DNA of 8,260 nucleotides, taken from assembly GCA_030672225.1 (NCBI GenBank), contig DAOVGW010000053.1, forward strand, positions 1 through 8,260, in the 5' to 3' direction. Positions 1 through 6,220 of the stretch are shown here, piece by piece. Positions within the stretch are counted from its first letter, which is position 1. The number at the start of each line of letters is the position of its first letter. Under the pieces are notes generated by a model, which ran no database searches, had not been told where the DNA came from, and worked only from the letters and a program-made list of their open reading frames with translations. A program made the position numbers and the translations under genes. The DNA is from Dehalococcoidales bacterium. GTDB lineage: Bacteria; Chloroflexota; Dehalococcoidia; Dehalococcoidales; ARS1013.

Positions 1-704
1 CCCGCCAGCCCGGCCCACTTACTGAATGTCCGCAGCACCATCAAGTTCTTATACTGGCCAACCAAGGGAGCCATCGTCTCCCCGCCAAACTCATAATAGG
101 CTTCATCGACCAGCAGCGGCAGACCGCTATCAAGGAGCTTAAGGATGTCCTCTTTGGACATAATTGTGCCCGTGGGGTTATTAGGAGTAGCCAGCAGTAT
201 TAACTTGGTCTTTTTCGTGATGGCTTTTTGTACGGCACTGACTTTAACCGCGAAGTTTTCATCTCTGGGCACCTCAACCGCAGTGCCACCATTTAGCTCG
301 GTAAAGAAGCGGAACATGGCAAAGGTGGGGACTAAGTTTATCACCTCATCACCGGGCTCTAAAAACAGGCGCAAAATAAGATCTATAAGCTGGTCGCTGC
401 CAGCGCTGGCCACGATATGCTTGGCACCAACGCCGGTATAGTTTGCAAGCTGTTTCCTGAGCTCTAGCTGCCCTGAATCAGGGTAGATATTTATATCAGT
501 ACAGGCAGCCAGAGCCTGGTTTACTCTTGGCGAACAACCGTAAGGGTTCTCATTGGCGTCCAGCTTGATAATATTCTCCACCGGGACATCAATCTTATCT
601 TCCAGAGTTTTCGGCGACTTACTGGCGGCATAACCGCCAAAGTCAACCAGGTTATGACGTATCAGCCTCTCTATGCCTTCAGAAGAGCTAGCAGTAGCCA
701 CCAT
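1..704 (-). CDS. hisC: Histidinol-phosphate aminotransferase HisC (partial, C-terminus beyond left edge)
   Basis: PLP-dependent class I/II aminotransferase converting imidazole-acetol phosphate and glutamate to histidinol phosphate, in the cytoplasm. I translated the open frame by hand: 234 complete codons are present out of a usual 350-370, and the 3' end lies outside the window. Visible fold-type I marks are the N-terminal LDANENPYG (residues 48-56), YPDSGQLELR (74-83), ASAGSDQLIDL (99-109), the PLP-contacting PNNPTGT (174-180), the VDEAYYEF stretch with the pyridine-nitrogen aspartate D200 and Y203, and TFSKWAGLA with the Schiff-base lysine K229. The start ATG at 704-702 has a strong GGAGGT Shine-Dalgarno five to six bases upstream. 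It follows hisD after 22 bases, so it is co-transcribed. HisC-like enzymes can also serve aromatic amino acids, but the his-operon position makes the histidine role by far the best call. Confidence 0.95.
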   Translation of the reverse strand, partial: MVATASSSEGIERLIRHNLVDFGGYAASKSPKTLEDKIDVPVENIIKLDANENPYGCSPRVNQALAACTDINIYPDSGQLELRKQLANYTGVGAKHIVASAGSDQLIDLILRLFLEPGDEVINLVPTFAMFRFFTELNGGTAVEVPRDENFAVKVSAVQKAITKKTKLILLATPNNPTGTIMSKEDILKLLDSGLPLLVDEAYYEFGGETMAPLVGQYKNLMVLRTFSKWAGLA

Positions 705-726
705 CTGCACCTCCAAAAATTTTAAC

Positions 727-2043
727 TTACTCCAGCCGTTTCTCCACCGCCCGGGCATGAGCCTCAAATCCCTCAGCCCTGGCAATAGTAATGGCTGCCG
801 GCCCCAGCTCTCTCAAGCTGGCATCATCTACTGTAACCACATTCATATACTTTAAAAAATCGGTTATATTAAGCGGTGAGCTAAAGCGGGCGGTGCCACC
901 AGTGGGCAAAGCATGACTCGGTCCAGCCACATAATCACCTAAGACCACCGTTGGCTTCTGCCCAACAAATATACAGCCAGCGTTAGTTATCTGACTAATA
1001 TAAGAAGTGGCTTTTTGCACCATCAGACAAAGGTGTTCCGGGGCATATAGATTGGCAAGCCGAATAGCCTCACCAGTAGTTGCCACCACAGCTATTATAC
1101 CTCCATTTACCAGGGACTCGGCGGCGATAGCCTTTCGCTTAAGAGTAGCCAGCTGACGCTCCACCTCTCTACTTACTTCATCGGCCAGCCGCTGTGAGGT
1201 AGTTATCAAGATAGCTGAAGCTAATGGGTCATGCTCCGCCTGAGCTAAAAGGTCACTGGCGCAGTATTTCGGGTTAGCCGTCTCATCAGCGATAATTACC
1301 ACCTCACTCGGTCCCTGAAGCCCATCAATGTCAACCGCGCCATAGACGAGCTTCTTGGCCAGCATAACAAAGATATTTCCCGGGCCACAAATCTTGTCCA
1401 CCTTAGGGACAGACTCGGTGCCAAAGGCTAAGGCGGCAACTGCCTGAGCACCACCAATGCCAAAAATACGGTCAACCCCGGCAATATCGGCGGCAACCAA
1501 TGTTGGCGCCGGCACTGCCCCATTTAATGCCGGTGGCGTAGCCAGGATAACCTGACTGACCCCGGCTACCTTAGCCGGTATGGCTGTCATCAGCACTGTT
1601 GACGGATAGCAGGCGGTGCCGCCGGGAGTATAAACGCCAACACGCTCCAGTGTGCGTACTAGAGTACCGGGGCCCATCCTAGCAATCCCAGCTAAGACAG
1701 CAACTTTCTGTACCACGTGAAAGGAGCGTATCCGTTCTGCGGCAAGCTTTAGCGCTGATAAGAGCTCAGGCTCAACCTGCTGATAAGCTCTACTTACCTC
1801 ATCCTTGCCTACCTCAAGTAAGCCAAGCTTCACCCGGTCAATCTTAAGGCTATAGTCAATTAGGGCGGCATCACCTCTTTTTCGCACCTCATCAATGATT
1901 TGCTTAACCGCTTGCTCCGGGTCACCGGTGCTGAACATCTCCTTGAGCCTCTGCTTTAGCACCGGTGAAACAGGGTAAGAACCAGACGACGCCTGTCTTT
2001 TGAACACCAGTTTTGCTTGCTTAAAACCCTGAATGATTCTCAA
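727..2043 (-). CDS. hisD: Histidinol dehydrogenase HisD
   Basis: Zinc-dependent, NAD-linked enzyme that oxidises L-histidinol to L-histidine in two steps. From the TTG start it is 438 residues, matching the usual length of about 430. Visible marks: GVYTPGG (136-142), GIGGAQAVAALAFGT (195-209), CGPGNIFV (219-226), LQGPSEVVIIAD (242-253), LAQAEHDPLA (266-275) with probable zinc ligands Q268 and H271, APEHL (334-338) with the catalytic Glu-His pair E336/H337, GDYVAGPSHALPTGG (369-383) with D370 and H377, and the final EGFEAHARAVEKRL with H429. All active-site residues known from E. coli HisD have a counterpart, so the enzyme should be active. An in-frame ATG at 2064 would overlap hisG by 20 bases and has no ribosome site. 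The TTG at 2043-2041 has GGAGG nine bases upstream and gives MRIIQGF, a normal HisD N-terminus. It starts one base after the hisG stop, which suggests translational coupling. Confidence 0.97.
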   Translation of the reverse strand: MRIIQGFKQAKLVFKRQASSGSYPVSPVLKQRLKEMFSTGDPEQAVKQIIDEVRKRGDAALIDYSLKIDRVKLGLLEVGKDEVSRAYQQVEPELLSALKLAAERIRSFHVVQKVAVLAGIARMGPGTLVRTLERVGVYTPGGTACYPSTVLMTAIPAKVAGVSQVILATPPALNGAVPAPTLVAADIAGVDRIFGIGGAQAVAALAFGTESVPKVDKICGPGNIFVMLAKKLVYGAVDIDGLQGPSEVVIIADETANPKYCASDLLAQAEHDPLASAILITTSQRLADEVSREVERQLATLKRKAIAAESLVNGGIIAVVATTGEAIRLANLYAPEHLCLMVQKATSYISQITNAGCIFVGQKPTVVLGDYVAGPSHALPTGGTARFSSPLNITDFLKYMNVVTVDDASLRELGPAAITIARAEGFEAHARAVEKRLE

Positions 2044-2044
2044 T

Positions 2045-3466
2045 TCAGATTGCCTCCACTGCATCGCCGAGCATCTTAAGTAAAGAGCTTATTCTTTCAC
2101 CCTTAACAGAGCTGGCCACACTTATAGTACTGCCAATCAGGCAGGCTGTTGAGGTGAAGAGAGTGTCTATAATCTTAAGGTTATGTCTGGCTATAGTCCG
2201 CCCGGTTTCGGTATTCTCAATCAGCAAATCCGCATCCTCCGGTAAGAAGGCTTCACTGGCCCCCCAGGTAGGAATCACCCGATACATACCCAGGTGGTTG
2301 CTTCTGGCATACTTATCAGCTATATTTATGTACTCCGAAGCTACGCGGTAGGGCACTTGGGACTCATTGCTAAGCCCCCTTAGACCATCAATATCATCCA
2401 CCAATGCGTCCTGGCTGATGACAGCTACTATTCTTACCCTGCCGTATTTGAGGTCTAAAAGCTCCGCTACCGGGCTGGACGGAAACTGATACTGGTGCTC
2501 GGTGAGCCAATCTCTGCCGGTGATAGCCAAATCAAAATTGCCATTGGCTACCTGCAGTGGCATATCCTGGGGTCTAATTACCTTGATTAGCACTCCATCC
2601 AGGCTACTTGTCGGTCTGCGATTACCCACCGCTGATGGGTAATCGTCAATATGAATCCCAGCCTGGTCTAATATGCGACGGACATGCGCCTGTTGATGCC
2701 CATCGGGTAGAGCCAATCTAACTACATCATCAGGCACCTCTCTAACAAAAGGCAACCCGGTCACTTCTGGCATCTTCATTCCCTCTAATGAAGATGGGTT
2801 CTTCTCCGCCGGCGGCAGGTTATCGGTAATAGAAGATAATATCTCGGCCATGTCCTTTGCTTTCAGGCTATACCTATTGACTATAAGCCATGCGCTGAAA
2901 TCAAGGACTTTGCTTATGGGCACCAGTCCATGGTTAAGAATTTCCCCCCCTGTTTTCATCGGTAGTAGCGCTAGGTCAGCGCTCTCTGGAGGATAAGCCT
3001 CAGCCGCCCCCCAGAGGGGATATATACTAAACCGTCTCAGTCTCGCATGTGCCGCGAATAATTCAGCCAGATTAGGATACTCACTGGCAATACGTATAAT
3101 ATCCCACTTTGTCGCCAATTCTCCCACATTGGCTACTCCATCAGACCTAGCAGCCGCCATATACAGGGCACCCTGGTCATATCCCAGGTCTCTTACCTTA
3201 ACCAGGGCACTACTGGGATACTTAACCAAAAGCTCCTCAACCCAATCCAGCCCACAAATCCCCAAATCATAGTTGCCTACCGCCACCTGAATGGGTATGT
3301 CCTTCTCGTGGAACATCTTGGCCCCTAAATTAGGAAACCTTTGTGAGCTAAGGCGGTAAGAGCGCGCCCCCTCACGGTAATCGCTTAAGCCCCAGCCGGC
3401 TCTCTCAAGTATGGCTGTCGTCTCGGCTAAAAGGCTCCCCTTGGGCAAAGCTATCTTGATTGGCAT
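2045..3466 (-). CDS. hisG: Tandem-fused short-form ATP phosphoribosyltransferase (two HisG domains)
   Basis: HisG joins ATP and PRPP to give phosphoribosyl-ATP, the committed step of histidine synthesis. This protein has 473 residues, about twice the short form (about 210), because it carries two HisG-like domains: residues 1-215 and about 246-473, joined by a polar linker (216-245). Paired motifs show the homology: ALPKG (6-10) against ALPDG (252-256); VAVGNYDLGICGLDW (61-75) against VANGNFDLAITGRDW (306-320); RIASEYPN (125-132) against RVASEYIN (374-381); WGAAEAYPPESAD (152-164) against WGASEAFLPEDAD (401-413). The PRPP-loop consensus VDxVxTGxT is kept mostly in domain 2 (IENTETGRT, 416-424) and is degraded in domain 1 (LLPMKTGGE, 167-175). 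No C-terminal regulatory domain of the long form is present, which fits dependence on HisZ, encoded just upstream. The start is the ATG at 3466, which gives MPIKIALPKG. A GTG at 3478 is possible but its ribosome site would be too close. The product class is certain; which domain catalyses is inference. Confidence 0.9.
   Translation of the reverse strand: MPIKIALPKGSLLAETTAILERAGWGLSDYREGARSYRLSSQRFPNLGAKMFHEKDIPIQVAVGNYDLGICGLDWVEELLVKYPSSALVKVRDLGYDQGALYMAAARSDGVANVGELATKWDIIRIASEYPNLAELFAAHARLRRFSIYPLWGAAEAYPPESADLALLPMKTGGEILNHGLVPISKVLDFSAWLIVNRYSLKAKDMAEILSSITDNLPPAEKNPSSLEGMKMPEVTGLPFVREVPDDVVRLALPDGHQQAHVRRILDQAGIHIDDYPSAVGNRRPTSSLDGVLIKVIRPQDMPLQVANGNFDLAITGRDWLTEHQYQFPSSPVAELLDLKYGRVRIVAVISQDALVDDIDGLRGLSNESQVPYRVASEYINIADKYARSNHLGMYRVIPTWGASEAFLPEDADLLIENTETGRTIARHNLKIIDTLFTSTACLIGSTISVASSVKGERISSLLKMLGDAVEAI
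2053..2057 (-). promoter_or_regulatory. Ribosome binding site deciding the hisD start
   Basis: On the minus strand GGAGG lies within the last codons of hisG, nine bases before a TTG at 2043-2041. Nothing comparable precedes the in-frame ATG at 2064. This site is the reason for choosing the TTG start for hisD. Confidence 0.7.
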
Positions 3467-3470
3467 CTTA

Positions 3471-4706
3471 TTACCCACATCCTAGTAAGTCTAACACTCC
3501 GGCGATAGACTCAACTCTAGACTTTTTCCCACCAACCTTATCACTCAGGACAAACCTTGGTGGTTTACTTTGAACCTCAAGAATAAAGTCATAGCTGGCC
3601 GCCTCCTCACCACCGAGAGCAAGTTCGGTAACATACCCGACTTCACGAAGGTGGCTGGCGATACTGAAACCTTCCTTCATAACCTCTGGTGCAACACGAA
3701 CCAGAATTCTTTTAGGCATCGGCTCCGCCGAAGCTTCTGGCTTTACCAGCTTCATTAAGCGATCCAGATAAAGGGCAAAACCAGCCGCCGGTGTATCCTT
3801 CTCGCCCATCAGCGAAATCAAAGCGTCATATCTGCCGCCGCCACCAATGTTTTCCTCTCCAATAAAGAGGTGAAAGATAACCCCGGTATAGTATTCAAAG
3901 CCCTTGCCCGAAGCCAGGTCAATCTGGCAATCATAACCCAGAGCTTGGACAAGGTCAGTAATAGCTATAAAATTATCCAGTGGAGACTCAAGTTCGGGCA
4001 GTTTTTGGCTAAATAGTGCCTTAACGTTTTTCAAAAATCCAGATGGTTTCCCCTTCATGCCCAGTAACACAGTCAAAGCCTCCACCAGCTCAGGTTTATC
4101 TGGCTTTAACCTAGATAGTACCTCGGTATCGCCATCCAGGAGTTGGTCAAATATCCTCATCTGCTCCCCGGGACCTAGCTCAAGCTCAGCCAAAATTGCC
4201 CTCACCAGCCCAGCGTGGGATAAGCGCACCTTTATATCCTCAAGTCCCAAACTCTGCAAAACATCCAGAGCCAAGGCTAGTAGTTCAACATCAGCGATAG
4301 CTGAATTGACACCGATAAGCTCGGCACCACCCTGCCACCCTTCCCGTGACTCCTGCCCTGTTTCCTCAAAGGCAAAGACATTGGTCACATAAAAAAGTTT
4401 GGCCAGTCCTTGCTCGGCCATACTATCAATATAAAGCCTGGCAACAGGAATAGTGCCATCAGGCCTAAGTACCACCCTCTCGCCACTCCAGCCATCCCAA
4501 TCAAGGAAGGAATACACCCTGTTTAACCTGCCAGGGGTAAGTGTTCCGGTGGCGGTAAATAGGTAAAGATACTCAAGGGTTGGCGTCCTGACCTCCCGGT
4601 AACCCCACCTGAGACAGCAGTCCCTAAAGGCTATCTCAATTTGGCGAAATTTTGACATTTCCTCAGGAGCAAGGTCACGAAACCCTTTACATCGCTTAAC
4701 TCTCAT
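3471..4706 (-). CDS. hisZ: ATP phosphoribosyltransferase regulatory subunit HisZ (HisRS-like)
   Basis: Catalytically inactive paralogue of histidyl-tRNA synthetase that assembles with short-form HisG and confers histidine feedback inhibition. It has 411 residues. The class II synthetase fold is visible: KGFRDLAPEEM (7-17), LRPDGTIPVAR (80-90), motif 2 region FYVTNVFAFEE (105-115), SGKGFEYYTGVIF (266-278), GGGGRYDALI (288-297) and motif 3-like AAGFALYLDRL (307-317). Departures from a true HisRS: the motif 2 arginine position is alanine (A112), the following GRYRxFHQ block is replaced by ESREGWQGG, and the RGLDYYTG arginine is lysine (K268). Position at the head of the his operon next to short HisG supports HisZ over HisS. 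Unusually for HisZ, an anticodon-binding-like C-terminal domain (about 331-411) is kept. The ATG at 4706 is chosen because AAAGG lies seven bases upstream; the ATG at 4721 would leave a leader of only about ten bases. The gene stops three bases upstream of the hisG ATG codon at 3466. Confidence 0.87.
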   Translation of the reverse strand: MRVKRCKGFRDLAPEEMSKFRQIEIAFRDCCLRWGYREVRTPTLEYLYLFTATGTLTPGRLNRVYSFLDWDGWSGERVVLRPDGTIPVARLYIDSMAEQGLAKLFYVTNVFAFEETGQESREGWQGGAELIGVNSAIADVELLALALDVLQSLGLEDIKVRLSHAGLVRAILAELELGPGEQMRIFDQLLDGDTEVLSRLKPDKPELVEALTVLLGMKGKPSGFLKNVKALFSQKLPELESPLDNFIAITDLVQALGYDCQIDLASGKGFEYYTGVIFHLFIGEENIGGGGRYDALISLMGEKDTPAAGFALYLDRLMKLVKPEASAEPMPKRILVRVAPEVMKEGFSIASHLREVGYVTELALGGEEAASYDFILEVQSKPPRFVLSDKVGGKKSRVESIAGVLDLLGCG

Positions 4707-4736
4707 AACACTACCTTTCATCTATAAGTCTCATAA

Positions 4737-4765
4737 ATTCTACACCACTTCCCCCGGCTCTTCAA
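4737..4765 (-). promoter_or_regulatory. Putative sigma70-type promoter of the his operon
   Basis: On the minus strand TTGAAG (4765-4760) and TAGAAT (4742-4737) are separated by exactly 17 bases. A start of transcription near 4730 would leave a leader of about 24 bases to the hisZ ATG at 4706. That is too short for a histidine attenuator or a T-box, so any histidine control would be by a repressor or by HisZ feedback on the enzyme. Confidence 0.55.
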
Positions 4766-4804
4766 CTGCGATGCCAAAGCTGCTTCTTGGGCCTGCCACT
4801 CTAT

Positions 4805-4833
4805 TTGCAGTTGAGCCACAATCAAGCTATACT
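4805..4833 (+). promoter_or_regulatory. Putative promoter of the nfeD-slipin operon
   Basis: A -10 box TATACT (4828-4833) differs by one base from consensus. Seventeen bases upstream lies TTGCAG (4805-4810), a weak -35 with the TTG intact. Transcription would begin near 4840 and give a leader of about 60 bases before the nfeD start at 4901. It points away from the his promoter; the two -35 boxes are about 40 bases apart. Confidence 0.5.
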
Positions 4834-4858
4834 CTTAATATAGTCCCTCCAATATGAG

Positions 4859-4871
4859 TTAGCTATGCTAA
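4859..4871. repeat. Short perfect inverted repeat in the nfeD leader
   Basis: TTAGC and GCTAA arms flank a three-base centre, between the proposed transcription start and the nfeD ATG at 4901. It could be an operator half-site pair or a weak hairpin; five-base arms are also expected by chance now and then. It spans the first in-frame ATG (4865) that I do not use as start. Confidence 0.3.
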
Positions 4872-4900
4872 AAATGATACGCATTCCTAAAAAGGAACAC

Positions 4901-6208
4901 ATGATTAAAAGTGTGTTCAAAGCCTTTCGCCTTGCTTTTTTCATAAGTTTAATGGCTGGAGTTTTAGTACCAGCTACGGTCAGCGCTACTACCCAGTCAA
5001 TCCAAGTCTTGCGTGTCGAGGGCACTATTGTTCCTATAGTTGCTGATTATATTGACAGGGGCATTAGCAAGGCTGAAGATGAGAATGCCACTGCCTGCAT
5101 TATTGAGTTAGACACGCCTGGAGGGCTACTAAGTTCAACGGAGAAGATAGTCCAGCGGATTATGAATGCCAGTGTCCCCATTGTTGTTTATGTCTCTCCA
5201 AAAGGCGCTTGGGCTGCTTCAGCAGGAACCTTTATTACCTTATCGGCTAATATCGCAGTGATGGCACCAGGCACTACTATTGGCGCGGCTCATCCTGTAG
5301 CCGGTGGCGGGGGGGAGATACCAGAGGAGCAAATGAAAAAGATAACCGAGTTCTCGGCTAAGTGGATGAAGACCATTGCCCAAGAGCGCGGCCGTAATAT
5401 TGAAGAAGCCCAGCTAGCAGTAACGGAAAGCAAATCCTTCACCGATGTTGACGCACTAAATTTCAACCTTATCGACCTTCGAGCTGATAATTTACAAAGC
5501 CTTATTTCCCAAATCAATGGCTGGAATGTTACTTTAGCCAATGGTATGGAGGTTAGCATTAACACCACAGGCTACGAGGTAGCTAGAAATGAAATGACCT
5601 TTATTGAGCGCTTCTTGCACGCTATTAGCGACCCCAACATTGCCTATATTCTACTTAGCATAGGCACCATAGGCATTATTGCCGAGATTTACAGCCCGGG
5701 AACATTCTTTCCCGGAATCATAGGTGCTATTAGCCTGCTAATGGCCTTCTACTCTTTAGGTGTTCTTGACGCCAACTTGGGAGGCATGTTGCTTATCCTG
5801 CTTGCCTTCGGTCTATTTGTCGGTGAGGCACTTACTACCACCTTTGGGTTATTCACTGCTGGGGGTATAACTGCCCTAGTTCTTGGCTCCTTAATCTTAT
5901 TTCCTGGGGGTCAAATGTTTCAAATAGACCCGTGGCTGATTGCCACCGTAGTAATTATTGTTACCATGCTCCTTGCCTTTGTGATGCACCGAGTGATTCG
6001 AGCCCACCGCCGTCAGGCATCTACCGGCAGGGAAGAGCTGATAGGAAAAACTGCCGAAGTCAAGGTAGCCTTGGAACCTGAAGGAACAGTTTTCGTCAAA
6101 GGCGAACGGTGGACGGCAGTATCAGAAACGGGCCGGGTGGAACCCGGGGAGGAGGTGATTATAATCAAGGTCGATAGCTTAAAACTATATGTTACCAAAA
6201 AACAGTAA
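4901..6208 (+). CDS. nfeD: NfeD family membrane-bound serine protease (long form, ClpP-class domain)
   Basis: Long NfeD protein of 435 residues. Order: signal peptide (1-29; basic MIKSVFKAFR, hydrophobic 11-23, cleavage expected after VSA), a ClpP/SppA-like protease domain (about 33-230), membrane segments (about 245-262, 268-285, 294-310, 314-334 and 345-364), and a C-terminal OB-fold NfeD domain (about 370-435). The nucleophile is Ser107 in GAWAASAG (102-109). The catalytic lysine is probably K147, 40 residues later, as in the Ser-Lys dyad of the Pyrococcus 1510 protease. The DTPGG motif (71-75) matches the oxyanion-hole region. The archaeal homologue cleaves the C-terminus of its partner slipin, and a slipin is encoded two genes downstream. 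The ATG at 4901 has AAGGA four bases upstream and begins directly with the signal peptide; ATGs at 4865 and 4874 lack ribosome sites. The next gene follows after 12 bases. Confidence 0.92.
   Translation: MIKSVFKAFRLAFFISLMAGVLVPATVSATTQSIQVLRVEGTIVPIVADYIDRGISKAEDENATACIIELDTPGGLLSSTEKIVQRIMNASVPIVVYVSPKGAWAASAGTFITLSANIAVMAPGTTIGAAHPVAGGGGEIPEEQMKKITEFSAKWMKTIAQERGRNIEEAQLAVTESKSFTDVDALNFNLIDLRADNLQSLISQINGWNVTLANGMEVSINTTGYEVARNEMTFIERFLHAISDPNIAYILLSIGTIGIIAEIYSPGTFFPGIIGAISLLMAFYSLGVLDANLGGMLLILLAFGLFVGEALTTTFGLFTAGGITALVLGSLILFPGGQMFQIDPWLIATVVIIVTMLLAFVMHRVIRAHRRQASTGREELIGKTAEVKVALEPEGTVFVKGERWTAVSETGRVEPGEEVIIIKVDSLKLYVTKKQ
5906..5917 (+). promoter_or_regulatory. Possible internal ribosome site and ATG inside nfeD
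   Basis: A five-G run (5906-5910) is followed four bases later by an in-frame ATG (5915-5917) that begins MFQIDPW. Translation from here would give a free last membrane segment plus OB domain of about 97 residues, nearly the same product as the separate short nfeD gene downstream. The G run also encodes PGG of the parent, so it may be there for coding reasons only. Confidence 0.25.
5915..6208 (+). repeat. Parent copy of in-frame tandem gene-segment duplication
   Basis: The 3' end of nfeD, coding for the last membrane segment and the OB domain, recurs as the next gene (6221-6532). The copies are 327 bases apart, a multiple of three. A 24-base stretch is identical at 5921-5944 and 6248-6271, and a 15-base stretch around CCCGGGGAGGAGGTG is also shared. 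Aligned by eye without gaps, the proteins agree at about 61 of 94 residues. Confidence 0.85.
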
Positions 6209-6220
6209 AGGGGGGGTTCA

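Noticed and set aside
145..441. Plus-strand open frame of 98 codons
   Set aside because: It lies opposite hisC, whose PLP-enzyme motifs are clear, and its protein shows no recognisable domain.
673..855. Plus-strand open frame of 60 codons across the hisD-hisC junction
   Set aside because: It is antisense to the ends of two real genes and has no domain or convincing ribosome site.
2154..2351. Plus-strand open frame of 65 codons inside hisG
   Set aside because: It is antisense to the second HisG domain, which is well supported.
3570..4392. Two plus-strand open frames (3570-3758 and 4057-4392) inside hisZ
   Set aside because: Both are antisense to hisZ; their serine-rich composition is typical of reverse-frame translation.
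3471..4706. Annotation as histidyl-tRNA synthetase (hisS)
   Set aside because: The motif 2 arginine and the RGLDYY arginine are replaced, and the gene heads a his operon beside short-form HisG. HisZ explains this better, although the retained C-terminal domain leaves some doubt.
4707..4736. Histidine attenuator or T-box upstream of hisZ
   Set aside because: The predicted leader is only about 24 bases, with no His-codon run, T-box sequence or terminator hairpin.
4743..4804. Possible palindromic operator around GCCAAAGC and TTGGGC between the two promoters
   Set aside because: The arms match poorly and need a mismatch or bulge, so I do not call a site.
4822..5025. Minus-strand open frame of 67 codons over the nfeD promoter and start
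   Set aside because: It is antisense to the NfeD signal peptide, which has a clear n-, h- and c-region, and it has no recognisable function.
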